From contig DFKM01000162.1 in NCBI GenBank assembly GCA_002373555.1, positions 1-14,459 on the forward strand: 14,459 nucleotides of DNA. The letters run 5' to 3'. Source of the stretch: Lachnospiraceae bacterium UBA3645. GTDB taxonomy: Bacteria; Bacillota; Clostridia; Lachnospirales; Lachnospiraceae. The notes below the pieces were generated by a model that did not search any database, had not been told where the DNA came from, and saw only the letters and a list, made by a program, of their open reading frames with translations. Positions 1 to 7,862 of this stretch are shown one piece after another; position 1 is the stretch's first letter, and each line of letters begins with the position of its first letter. The position numbers and the translations under genes are program-made.

Positions 1-1037
1 TCGGCAAGACCAGTACCCGTTCGATGATCATGGCGGCGCTTGGCGCAGCCCTGCAGGTGACCGGTACCGTCGGCAACAACAACGGCCAGCTCGGTGTCCC
101 GATCACCGTGACCGAACTGGACAATACCTACGATGCCGCAGTCATTGAAATGGGCGTCAGCGAGCCCGGCGAGATGCGCCGGATCAACCGCATTGCCTGG
201 CCGTCGCATGCCGTGGTCACCAATATCGGCGTTTCCCATATCGAGAATCTCGGTTCCAGGGAAGGTATTGCGAAAGAAAAGCTGCAGATCGCCGACCTGA
301 TGCCGCCGAAGGGATGCCTTATCATGAACGGCGACGATGACATGCTCGTGAAGTTCGGGCGGGAATTCCATGACCGGGTGCTTTATTTCGGCCTTTCGGA
401 GACGAACGATCTGCGGGCGGAGAACATTCACCACGACGGCAATGATACCGTCTTTACCGCAAGACTCGGCCGGAAAGCGCAGGAGATCCGGCTGGCGGTT
501 CCCGGCGAACATCAGGTCATGAATGCCCTGGCGGCCCTGGCGATCTGCGAAGTCATGAGCGTCAGCTGGGAAAAAGCGGCGGAAGGGATCGCATCCTACA
601 CAGGATTTTCACACAGACTTGAGATCATAAAGACAGCCTCGACCGTTTATGTCGATGATACCTATAATGCCAGCCCGGCGTCCATGAAAGCCGCCCTCGG
701 CGTTCTTTCGGACATGCAGGCGGAAGGCCGGCGGATCGCTGTCCTTGCGGACATGCTCGAACTCGGTCCTGATGCCGCGAAGCTGCATTACGAGACCGGC
801 GTTTTCGGCCGCGGGCTGAAGATCGATCAGGTCGTCGTGATCGGGGAACTTGCAAAGAATATCGGACAGGCCTATACGGAACAGAATATCCCGGTCGAAA
901 GCTTTGCGGACAATGCTTCTGCGATCGCATTCCTGCAGGAATTCAAGAGACCGGGCGATGTCATCCTGCTGAAGGGCTCGCACGGCATGAATCTCCTGGA
1001 AGTGCTGAACGCGCTGCGGGAGGCAGATGAAGGCTGA
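1..1037 (+). CDS. murF: UDP-N-acetylmuramoyl-tripeptide--D-alanyl-D-alanine ligase (MurF), 5'-truncated
   Basis: The reading frame is open from the left edge (first full codon at 3), so the N-terminal domain is missing. What remains starts inside the ATP-binding P-loop (GKTS at the edge), followed by GNNNGQLGVP, the AVIEMGVSEPGEM segment and VVTNIGVSHIENLG, all typical of Mur ligases and in this combination of MurF. The C-terminal domain has DDTYNASPASMKAAL and LADMLELGPDAAKLH, also MurF hallmarks. MurF is a cytoplasmic enzyme that joins D-Ala-D-Ala to UDP-MurNAc-tripeptide using ATP, the last soluble step of peptidoglycan precursor synthesis. The ATG at 24 is internal, not a start. The gene ends 51 bp before priA and probably lies in the same transcript. 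Identification is strong from motif order; only the missing 5' end is uncertain. Confidence 0.95.
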   Translation, partial: GKTSTRSMIMAALGAALQVTGTVGNNNGQLGVPITVTELDNTYDAAVIEMGVSEPGEMRRINRIAWPSHAVVTNIGVSHIENLGSREGIAKEKLQIADLMPPKGCLIMNGDDDMLVKFGREFHDRVLYFGLSETNDLRAENIHHDGNDTVFTARLGRKAQEIRLAVPGEHQVMNALAALAICEVMSVSWEKAAEGIASYTGFSHRLEIIKTASTVYVDDTYNASPASMKAALGVLSDMQAEGRRIAVLADMLELGPDAAKLHYETGVFGRGLKIDQVVVIGELAKNIGQAYTEQNIPVESFADNASAIAFLQEFKRPGDVILLKGSHGMNLLEVLNALREADEG

Positions 1038-1088
1038 GGATCCGTTCCGCGAGGCAGGTCGGAAGAGGAGAAAACGAAAGGAAGACCA

Positions 1089-3056
1089 TTGAGATTTGCC
1101 GGCATCATTGTTGATATTTCCAATAAAGATGTAGATAAGAGCTATACGTACATCATTCCTGAGGCGCTGCGTTCTGAGATCGATATAGGAACGCCTGTTA
1201 CCGTTCCTTTCGGGAAACGGACCATCAGCGGATTCGTGACAGAGATCACGGATACGACCGATGTGGATCCGGAGAAGCTGAAGCCCATCACAGCGATTGA
1301 CACAAAAGCGGCAGCCATCGAGCACCAGCTGATCCGGCTGGCCGTCTGGATGAAGGATACCTACGGCTGCACGATGAACCAGGCACTGAAGACCGTGCTG
1401 CCCGTCAAACGGAAGGTCCGGGCCAGGACAAAGAATACGGAACCCCTGCCCCTCGGAAATGAGCCGCCGAAAGCGCTGAATGCGGAACAGCTTGCCGCCG
1501 TAAACGGAATTCTGCAGGAATTCCGAAGCCCGCAGAGACGGCCTGCGGTACTGTTCGGCATTACCGGAAGCGGCAAGACCGAAGTCTATATGGAACTGAT
1601 CCGGAGGACCATGGACGCGGGCAGACAGGCCATCCTGCTGATCCCGGAGATCTCGCTGACCTACCAGAACCTTTCCAGATTCACGAGGGTGTTCGGCGGG
1701 CAGGTCGGCATCGTGCATTCAAAGCTCTCCGCCGGTGAAAAATACGAATGCTTTGAACGGGCACGAAAAGGAGAGATCTCGGTCATGATCGGCCCACGGT
1801 CCGCGCTTTTCGCACCGTTCCCGGATCTCGGAATGATCATTGTGGACGAAGAGCACGAAGGTGCCTACATCTCGGATTCCGCACCGCGCTACAATGCCGT
1901 GGAAGCGGCCGTAAAGCGGGGAGAACTTGCGGGCGCCGGCGTTGTGCTCGGATCGGCGACGCCTTCCGTCCATACATTCAATACGGCCATGGACCGGAAA
2001 TATGCGATCTTTCTCCTGAAGCACCGTGCCGCCGCCGGCAGCAGCCTGCCGCATGTCGACATCATCGATATGCGCGAGGAACTGAAGGAAGGCAACAAGG
2101 GCATGCTCAGCCGGAAGCTGGAGGACGGCATCCGGGAACGTCTGGAGAAAAAAGAACAGATCATGCTGTTCCTGAACCGGAGAGGCTATTCCGGTTCGAT
2201 TTCCTGCAGATCCTGCGGAAAAGTGATCAAATGTCCGCACTGCGATGTTTCCATGACTTCGCATAAAGGAAATATCCTGAAGTGCCATTACTGCGGCTAT
2301 ACGGTCGGCATGCCGGACCGGTGTCCGTCGTGCGGATCGCCGTATATCGCCGGGTTCGGTGCGGGTACGCAGAAAGTCGAAAGTCTGGTAAAGAAAGAGT
2401 TCCCGGAGGCGCGCATTATCCGCATGGATATGGATACGACTTCACGGAAGAACGCACATGAGAAACTTCTGAAAGCGTTCGGCGAGGGAAAGGCGGATAT
2501 CCTGATCGGCACCCAGATGATCGTGAAGGGCCATGATTTCCCGCGGGTCACGCTGATGGGCATTCTGGCGGCGGATCTTTCCCTCAATGTCAGCAGCTAT
2601 ACTGCTGCGGAGCGGACATTCCAGCTGCTTACCCAGGCAGCCGGCCGGGCGGGCAGAGCAGGTGCCGCGGGAGAAGTGATGATCCAGACTTACTCGCCGG
2701 ATCATTATGCCGTCACATGCGCGGCGGCACAGGATTATATCTCTTTTTATAAGCAGGAGCTGGCTTACAGAAAGCTGCTTTCCTATCCGCCGGCCGGTGC
2801 CATGATGAATGTCGTCGCGCTGGATGAGCAGGAGGAAAATGCAGCCGCCGGCATACAGACTTTCTATGATTATTCGGCATCCTTCCTGCGCGGCGAAGGG
2901 AAGATCATCGGACCGGTCGATGCCGGGATCGCGAAGATCAAGGATGTATACAGAAAACAGTTCATCATAAAGCATCCGGACAGAGAGCGTCTCATGGAAC
3001 TGAGAGACCGGCTGCAGGAACTTCCGGGATGCTTGCGGCAGATAGATATTTCATGA
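1089..3056 (+). CDS. priA: Primosomal protein N' (PriA helicase), compact form
   Basis: A 655-residue replication-restart helicase. PriA recognises stalled forks and D-loops and reloads the replicative helicase. Residues 1-105 match the PriA 3'-DNA-binding domain (DISNKDVDKSYTYIIP, VTVPFGKR). Walker A is GITGSGKT (157-164), Walker B is DEEH (253-256), followed by GSATPS (288-293). Eight cysteines (373, 376, 382, 385, 399, 402, 412, 415) form the two zinc sites, and helicase motifs V/VI are seen as GTQMIVKGHDFP and QAAGRAGRAG. Only about 25 residues separate the N-terminal domain from the helicase core, so the winged-helix segment of longer PriA proteins seems reduced or missing. The start is TTG at 1089, supported by AAAGGAAG just upstream. 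It lies between murF and def and is likely co-transcribed with both. Confidence 0.95.
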   Translation: MRFAGIIVDISNKDVDKSYTYIIPEALRSEIDIGTPVTVPFGKRTISGFVTEITDTTDVDPEKLKPITAIDTKAAAIEHQLIRLAVWMKDTYGCTMNQALKTVLPVKRKVRARTKNTEPLPLGNEPPKALNAEQLAAVNGILQEFRSPQRRPAVLFGITGSGKTEVYMELIRRTMDAGRQAILLIPEISLTYQNLSRFTRVFGGQVGIVHSKLSAGEKYECFERARKGEISVMIGPRSALFAPFPDLGMIIVDEEHEGAYISDSAPRYNAVEAAVKRGELAGAGVVLGSATPSVHTFNTAMDRKYAIFLLKHRAAAGSSLPHVDIIDMREELKEGNKGMLSRKLEDGIRERLEKKEQIMLFLNRRGYSGSISCRSCGKVIKCPHCDVSMTSHKGNILKCHYCGYTVGMPDRCPSCGSPYIAGFGAGTQKVESLVKKEFPEARIIRMDMDTTSRKNAHEKLLKAFGEGKADILIGTQMIVKGHDFPRVTLMGILAADLSLNVSSYTAAERTFQLLTQAAGRAGRAGAAGEVMIQTYSPDHYAVTCAAAQDYISFYKQELAYRKLLSYPPAGAMMNVVALDEQEENAAAGIQTFYDYSASFLRGEGKIIGPVDAGIAKIKDVYRKQFIIKHPDRERLMELRDRLQELPGCLRQIDIS

Positions 3057-3078
3057 CGATACAGGAGGAACACCGGAG

Positions 3079-3597
3079 ATGGGACTTCGGAATGTAAGAG
3101 AACTTGGCGATGAGATTTTAAGAAAGAAAAGCAAACCGGTGAAGGAAATGACGCCTAGGCTCAGCGCGCTGATCGACGACATGTTTGAAACGATGTATGC
3201 GGCGGAGGGCGTAGGCCTTGCAGCGCCGCAGGTCGGCGTGCTCAAAAGGATCGTCGTGATGGATGTGAGCGAAGGGCGGGATGAGCCGATCGTGATGATC
3301 AACCCGGAGATCCTGGAGATGGAAGGCGAGCAGACCGGACCGGAGGGCTGCCTTTCCGTTCCCGGAAAGCACGCTGAGGTAAAGCGGGCGCAGAAAGTCA
3401 AAGTGAAGGCCCTCGACCGGGAGATGCAGCCTTTCGAACTCGAAGGCGAAAATCTGCTCGCCAGATGCATCCAGCATGAGACGGATCATCTGGAGGGGAT
3501 CATGTATGTCGACGTGAAAACAGGACCTCTTCTGGATAATGCAGAGGAAGAGGAATATGCCGAAGAAGACGGAAACGGGGAAACGTCCGGCGAATGA
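3079..3597 (+). CDS. def: Peptide deformylase
   Basis: A 172-residue metalloenzyme that removes the formyl group from the N-terminal formyl-methionine of new proteins at the ribosome. All three family motifs are intact: GVGLAAPQVG (44-53), EGCLSVPG with metal ligand Cys91, and QHETDHLEG with His133, catalytic Glu134 and His137. An AGGAGG at 3063-3068 sits 10 nt before the ATG. The gene follows priA by 22 bp. The C-terminal 25 residues form a very acidic tail (EEEEYAEEDGN) beyond the usual fold. In many Firmicutes the order is priA-def-fmt; here the next gene is not fmt, the methionyl-tRNA formyltransferase that supplies the substrate modification. It must be encoded elsewhere if present. Confidence 0.97.
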   Translation: MGLRNVRELGDEILRKKSKPVKEMTPRLSALIDDMFETMYAAEGVGLAAPQVGVLKRIVVMDVSEGRDEPIVMINPEILEMEGEQTGPEGCLSVPGKHAEVKRAQKVKVKALDREMQPFELEGENLLARCIQHETDHLEGIMYVDVKTGPLLDNAEEEEYAEEDGNGETSGE

Positions 3598-3660
3598 AGG
3601 GATGCCCCTCAGGTACAGCATCTGACAGACCGACTGTAAGGGGAAGGAGGACGCCGTATT

Positions 3661-5568
3661 ATGGCTGAACGAGTAATTTATTCCAGAGAAGAGATCGAAG
3701 AACGTGTCAATGTACCGCAGATCGTGGAGATCGAACTGCGGCATCTGATCGAGGAACGGCTGAGGCAGTGCGGTATGTATTACCGTCTGTTTTCGCGCAT
3801 CAAAACCTCTTCTTCGCTTGCCAGAAAATATCAGATCAAGGAATACAGCGAATCAAAGAAGATCCAGGATCTGATCGGACTTCGGATCGATGTGTATTTC
3901 GAGGACGATCTTTCCATCTGCCAGGATTTCCTGGAAGAGATGTTCCATCTCGTGGAATGGGCGGAGTCCGAACAGAATGATGACGAATTCCGGCCGATGA
4001 AAAAGAACGGCGTGTTCCGGCTGCCCGATTATCTGAAGAAGCAGATCTCCGCGGAGACCTGGGACATGTGCATCGATACCACGATGGAGATCCAGCTCAA
4101 GACCGTATTCTTTGAGGGCTGGCATGAGATCGAGCATGACATGAAATACAAAGGCGGCGAACTCTGGGAAGGAAAGAAGAGCACTGCCCGGTATTTCAAC
4201 AGTATCCTGGCGACGCTTGAACTCTGCGATAAATCCCTGGTCAGCCTGTTCGAAAATCTGGGCCATGATCTGTATAAAGAGGGCAACTGGGCCGGCATGA
4301 TGAAGGCGCATTACCGCCTGAAGATCGAGGACCGGCGGATGTATCCCGAACTGGAGGAGATCCTGGACAATGACCACCGGGAGAAGAATATCGGCAAGCT
4401 GCTGTTCAAGACAAAGCGGCAGGTGCTGATCCGGGAGCTCTTAAGTCTGCCCCGGAGGATCCCGATCAATGTCAATACGATCACGGCGCTTGTGAATAAC
4501 TGCGTGATCCACGACGAACGGCTGGACAGGCTGTTCCATGAGAAGGATGTCTTCAATGACGGCGCGGATCATCTGACCGAGGAAGTCAGCTTCCGGCAGA
4601 TGGAACCGCTGCGCAAGAATACGGTTTTCCATGCCAGAGTGCATCTTTCGACTTATAAATATACCGCACAGGAGAGCTGTCTGGAGGCGGCCAGGCTGAC
4701 CTGGCAGTGGATGCTCGAGAAATACGGCAGCCTGTTCAAGGAACTGCCCAGGACCCCGCAGAATGTGTTCAAGGAGATCCTCGGCTACCGTCTGCGGTTC
4801 ACCTATGAACCGGAGCGCTCCTACTGGAAGATGTATGTCACGAACGTGGACCTGGAAGCGCCCGGCCAGATATGGGTCGTCGAAGCGGAATGCTTCCCCG
4901 GCGAACGATGGCAGATGCTCGATGTCAGGAACTCCTATGCCGTAGCAGAGGAAAGAAGAAACTATCTGAACCGGTACTTCAGCTGCCCGCGGTTCTATTC
5001 GAATATCGCGGACCGCATCGGCATCTTCGATGTCCGGTACTGTTCGTCCGTCAGAAGAGTGATCCGGCCCGAACAGACAAATAAGATCATCGATCTGATC
5101 CGGCATCCGAAGAGAAGCTTCCCGGTCTGCCTGTTCATCTCCAGGGAGGAGAACGGCTGGCTGGATGAAGGCTGGCTCGATCATTTCCGGATCGCCGATT
5201 TTACCAAGATGGCGGGCAGATATACCCATATCTATACCTGCAATACCGAAGTCGGCCGTGCGGTCATCGAAGCGATGGGCATCGGCTATGACGGAGAACC
5301 GGGCGTCCATGTCTTCAAGGCGCACTGCATCATGCAGGACGGCACCGTCCGGGAAATGAAGCACGTTTACTACAGCCCGCAGGATGTCGCGGACTGCAGC
5401 TACGGCAGACAGCAGCTTCGCAGCGACGGCAAGCGGTACGATATCGTGCACGGCGGCCAGGCATTCTACTACAAGCTGCTGCACGAAATGCGCGATGAAA
5501 TGCTGATCGAGAGCGATGTGGAGATCTCGCCTGAAGCAGAAGTGACACTGGAGGAATATCAGCCTTGA
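3661..5568 (+). CDS. Large RelA/SpoT-like nucleotidyltransferase-domain protein with unassigned C-terminal region
   Basis: A 635-residue protein. Residues about 20-165 resemble the (p)ppGpp synthetase fold of small alarmone synthetases: SRIKTSSSLARK (45-56; Arg46 and Lys48 at the nucleotide-contact position), IQDLIGLRID (68-77; Asp70, Arg75), MEIQLKT (142-148; Glu143) and WHEIEHDMKYKG (154-165). The usual G-Y-R-S-L-H substrate motif is not evident; the best counterpart is NGVFRLP at 116-122. Residues 166-310 look helical and charged. Residues 320-600 are rich in aromatics and contain PVCLFIS (488-494), GRYTHIYTC (519-527) and GVHVFKA (548-554), suggesting an alpha/beta fold, but I cannot assign a family. 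No hydrolase (HD), TGS or ACT domain is seen, so it is not a long Rel. AAGGAGG precedes the ATG, and the 3' end overlaps the next gene by 4 bp. Alarmone synthesis is possible; an altered nucleotidyltransferase activity is equally possible. Confidence 0.7.
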   Translation: MAERVIYSREEIEERVNVPQIVEIELRHLIEERLRQCGMYYRLFSRIKTSSSLARKYQIKEYSESKKIQDLIGLRIDVYFEDDLSICQDFLEEMFHLVEWAESEQNDDEFRPMKKNGVFRLPDYLKKQISAETWDMCIDTTMEIQLKTVFFEGWHEIEHDMKYKGGELWEGKKSTARYFNSILATLELCDKSLVSLFENLGHDLYKEGNWAGMMKAHYRLKIEDRRMYPELEEILDNDHREKNIGKLLFKTKRQVLIRELLSLPRRIPINVNTITALVNNCVIHDERLDRLFHEKDVFNDGADHLTEEVSFRQMEPLRKNTVFHARVHLSTYKYTAQESCLEAARLTWQWMLEKYGSLFKELPRTPQNVFKEILGYRLRFTYEPERSYWKMYVTNVDLEAPGQIWVVEAECFPGERWQMLDVRNSYAVAEERRNYLNRYFSCPRFYSNIADRIGIFDVRYCSSVRRVIRPEQTNKIIDLIRHPKRSFPVCLFISREENGWLDEGWLDHFRIADFTKMAGRYTHIYTCNTEVGRAVIEAMGIGYDGEPGVHVFKAHCIMQDGTVREMKHVYYSPQDVADCSYGRQQLRSDGKRYDIVHGGQAFYYKLLHEMRDEMLIESDVEISPEAEVTLEEYQP

Positions 5569-6548
5569 AAATACTGATCATCGGCAGTAAGGACAGATAC
5601 GACATCTTCGATCCGGAGATCGAAGTGAAGAAGAACGCGGAACTTGTTTTTGCCGGCAGAGGAACGCCGGATGATACGCTGCTGGCAGCAGGTGCTGATG
5701 CGGATGTGCTTTTTGCGGACGCGATCAGCCCGGTCAGCAGATACCTGATCGAAAACATGCCGCAGCTGAAGCTGATCAATTCCGAAGGCGTAGCATACGA
5801 CCGGATCGATCTGGCAGCGGCGAAGGAACATGGCATTTATGTCTGCAACAACAAAGGCTGCAATGCCGGCGCCGTTGCGGAGCACACCGTGTTTCTCATG
5901 CTGGGACTTCTGCGAAATGCCGTGGAAGGACAGGAGGCCGTCCTGGCCGGAAATCAGATCCGGATGAAGGAACGCCGGATGGCCGAAGGCATCATCGAGC
6001 TGTCCGAATGTTCGGTGGGGCTGTACGGCTTCGGCGATATCGCGAAGGCGACGGCGAAGCGTCTCGCGGCGTTTGGCTGCAAAGTGTACTATACCGCCAG
6101 AAGCAGAAAAGATGCGGAAACAGAGAAAGAATACAATGTCACCTGGCTGTCCCCGGATGAACTGATCCGTACCTGCGATTTCATCAGCCTGCATACAGAT
6201 GTAAATCCCGGGACAAGGGGACTCGTGGACAGCTCATTTCTTTCAAAGATGCGGACAGGCGCTATGCTCGTCAATACGTCAAGAGGGGAACTGGTCGACA
6301 ATCAGGCGCTCCGGGAGGCGCTTCTTTCCGGCCGGATCGCCGGCTTTGCAGCGGATACGATCGCGCCGGAGCCGGTCACGGCGGATAACCCGCTGGTCGC
6401 ACTGCCCCCGGAAATCATGAAAAAAGTCTTTTATTCGCCTCACCTCGGCGGGATCACAGCCGGTACATTCAAACGGGCGCACCGGATGATGTGGGAAAAT
6501 GCGGCCCGGATCGAAGCCGGAGAAATGCCGCAGAACCGTGTGTTTTGA
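5565..6548 (+). CDS. D-isomer-specific 2-hydroxyacid dehydrogenase family protein
   Basis: A 327-residue NAD(P)-dependent oxidoreductase of the D-2-hydroxyacid dehydrogenase superfamily, which reduces 2-oxoacids to D-2-hydroxyacids or the reverse. It has the Rossmann motif VGLYGFGDIA (151-160) and the catalytic triad Arg240 (NTSRGELVD), Glu269 (APEPV) and His293 (SPHLGGIT). The end of the second Rossmann strand reads YYTARSRK, with no acidic residue where NAD-binding members usually have Asp, which hints at NADP preference (inference). The substrate cannot be told; D-lactate, phosphoglycerate and glyoxylate-type members all share these motifs. The TTG start at 5565 overlaps the upstream TGA as TTGA, with GGAGG at 5550-5554, so translation is probably coupled to the RelA/SpoT-like gene. 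It is the last gene of the first run. Confidence 0.9.
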   Translation: MKILIIGSKDRYDIFDPEIEVKKNAELVFAGRGTPDDTLLAAGADADVLFADAISPVSRYLIENMPQLKLINSEGVAYDRIDLAAAKEHGIYVCNNKGCNAGAVAEHTVFLMLGLLRNAVEGQEAVLAGNQIRMKERRMAEGIIELSECSVGLYGFGDIAKATAKRLAAFGCKVYYTARSRKDAETEKEYNVTWLSPDELIRTCDFISLHTDVNPGTRGLVDSSFLSKMRTGAMLVNTSRGELVDNQALREALLSGRIAGFAADTIAPEPVTADNPLVALPPEIMKKVFYSPHLGGITAGTFKRAHRMMWENAARIEAGEMPQNRVF

Positions 6549-6562
6549 TACACTCTTACAGG

Positions 6563-6603
6563 ATTGTAAATACAATTTTTAAATGCATTGTACTAAAATA
6601 CAT
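6563..6603 (+). promoter_or_regulatory. AT-rich upstream region with ATTGTA/TACAAT half-sites before the MntP-like gene
   Basis: ATTGTA (6563-6568) and TACAAT (6571-6576) form an inverted repeat with a 2-bp spacer. A second ATTGTA (6587-6592) is followed 6 bp on by TACAT (6599-6603). A TAAAAT at 6594-6599 could act as -10, but no good -35 fits, so the promoter position is uncertain. The repeats suggest a regulator binding site; which protein binds is unknown, with the TetR gene at 7224 and a metal-responsive regulator as the obvious candidates. Confidence 0.4.
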
Positions 6604-6635
6604 ATCGGAATGAATGATTAAAGGAGGCGCTTTAA

Positions 6636-7211
6636 GTGCGTATTTGGGAGATCCTGCTGGTTTCAGCGGGAGTTGCATTGAATGTATTTGCAGTATCCGT
6701 ATGTTGGGGAGCGGTGCTTCCCGCGGTCAATAAAAAATGGCTGCTCGTGGTCACGCTGCTGCTCGGATTATGGCAGGGCGGCGCCATGCTGCTCGGCCGG
6801 GGCGTCGTCACACTTCCTATCTTTGAAGGGAGCACGACATTCCTTACGGGTTCCGGCAGCCGGCTTTCCGTGCTGATCTTCATGGGACTCGGTCTGTACA
6901 TGTTCTTCCGGTCATCCAGAGCCGGTGCGCTGCTGGAAAGAAGGAGAGATACTTACGGGATCAAGGAGGCATTTCTGCTGGCACTGACCGTCAGTATTGA
7001 TGCGTTCCTGGTCGGCATGGGAATGGGCTTTCTCCGTTCCGGCGTTGGCATTTCCGCGCTGTGCTTTATTCTGATCACGATGCTCGCGGTCGTGCTCGGA
7101 ACCTATACCGGATTCTGGATGGGCAGCGAAAAAAGACGGCTGGCCTATCAGGTCGGCGGCGCAATGATGGTTTTTTCCGGCGTGGAGCTTCTGGCCGGAC
7201 TGATCTTCTGA
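6636..7211 (+). CDS. MntP/YtaF-like membrane transporter (putative manganese exporter family)
   Basis: A 191-residue hydrophobic protein with about six membrane segments arranged as two halves. The halves carry the paired family motifs VALNVFAVSV (13-22) and LTVSIDAFLVGMGMGF (117-132), with GLWQGGAMLLGRG in between. This matches the MntP (DUF204) family, whose E. coli member exports Mn2+. Sporulation protein YtaF is a related alternative. The second-half acidic residue is present (Asp122), but the first-half position, Asp16 in E. coli MntP as I recall it, is Asn16 here, so substrate or activity may differ. GTG start at 6636 with AAAGGAGG at 6620-6627. It is followed 12 bp later by a TetR regulator, probably in the same operon. 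Confidence 0.75.
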   Translation: MRIWEILLVSAGVALNVFAVSVCWGAVLPAVNKKWLLVVTLLLGLWQGGAMLLGRGVVTLPIFEGSTTFLTGSGSRLSVLIFMGLGLYMFFRSSRAGALLERRRDTYGIKEAFLLALTVSIDAFLVGMGMGFLRSGVGISALCFILITMLAVVLGTYTGFWMGSEKRRLAYQVGGAMMVFSGVELLAGLIF

Positions 7212-7223
7212 GCGGAGGAAGGC

Positions 7224-7769
7224 ATGGAAAAAAGCAATCTTACCAAGGAACTTCTGGCAGAGAGCTTTCGGGATCTACTCCTGCACCGGGACTTTGAAAA
7301 GATCACGATCAAACATATCACCGACCAGGCCGGTGTCATCCGGCCGACGTTTTACTATCATTTTCAGGATAAGTACGACGTGCTGGAATATATTCTGAAG
7401 AGAGACGTGATCGTGCCGGTGTCCGAAATGATCGAAGAGAACGGGCTGAATTCGGCTGCCGTCCGGGAGATCTTTTCCGCCTTCGAGAGGGACCGGGCTT
7501 TCTATCAGAAAGCATTCCGGGTGACGGGTCAGAACGGGTTCTTCGAGATCCTGTTCCTGAATTTCAAGACGGAATGCGGGAAAGCATTTGAAAAGAACGG
7601 GAGAACATCGCCGGTAAATACCGAGATGGCGGCGATGTATTACGCGATCGGACTGGCCAATGTGGTCCGGTTCTGGATCGCCGGCGGAAAAAAGACGCTG
7701 AGCCTCGATGAAATATGTTCCTTTTATGAATATCTGATCACACATTCGATCTACGAGTTTATGAAGTGA
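7224..7769 (+). CDS. TetR/AcrR-family transcriptional regulator
   Basis: A 181-residue protein. The N-terminal 55 residues form the TetR helix-turn-helix domain: FEKITIKHITDQAGVIRPTFYYHFQDKYDVLEYI contains the diagnostic (T/P)TFYYHF recognition helix. The C-terminal ligand domain includes the FYQKAFRVTGQNGFFEIL stretch and resembles the group of TetR proteins that includes the DhaS-type regulators; the ligand is unknown. GGAGGAAGGC precedes the ATG. Because it lies 12 bp after the MntP-like gene, regulation of that transporter or of its own operon is likely but inferred from position only. Confidence 0.88.
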   Translation: MEKSNLTKELLAESFRDLLLHRDFEKITIKHITDQAGVIRPTFYYHFQDKYDVLEYILKRDVIVPVSEMIEENGLNSAAVREIFSAFERDRAFYQKAFRVTGQNGFFEILFLNFKTECGKAFEKNGRTSPVNTEMAAMYYAIGLANVVRFWIAGGKKTLSLDEICSFYEYLITHSIYEFMK

Positions 7770-7801
7770 TTCAACAGCCGGCAGCAGAACAATCCGGATG
7801 A

Positions 7802-7831
7802 ATCGATAAAAATCTTTGGCGGCTGTATAAT
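7802..7831 (+). promoter_or_regulatory. Candidate sigma-A promoter for hisB-cdd
   Basis: A perfect TATAAT at 7826-7831 lies 18 bp after TCGATA (7802-7807; 4 of 6 matches to TTGACA). It is inside the 93-bp gap between the TetR gene and hisB, which gives a leader of about 25 nt. The -10 is convincing and the -35 is weak. Confidence 0.55.
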
Positions 7832-7862
7832 GTAAAACGATTATTTCAGGGAAGGATGAAAA

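Noticed and set aside
609..1718. Minus-strand open frame of 369 codons across murF and priA
   Set aside because: It spans two confident genes and their junction, with arginine/histidine-rich, domain-free sequence typical of a shadow.
4441..5484. Minus-strand open frame of 347 codons opposite the RelA/SpoT-like gene
   Set aside because: It is fully antisense to a well-supported gene, shows no recognisable motif, and fits a shadow frame caused by codon bias.
6555..6585. Possible terminator after the dehydrogenase (ATTGTA/TACAAT followed by TTTTT)
   Set aside because: The stem is short, AT-only and has a 2-nt loop, so an operator reading fits better than a terminator.
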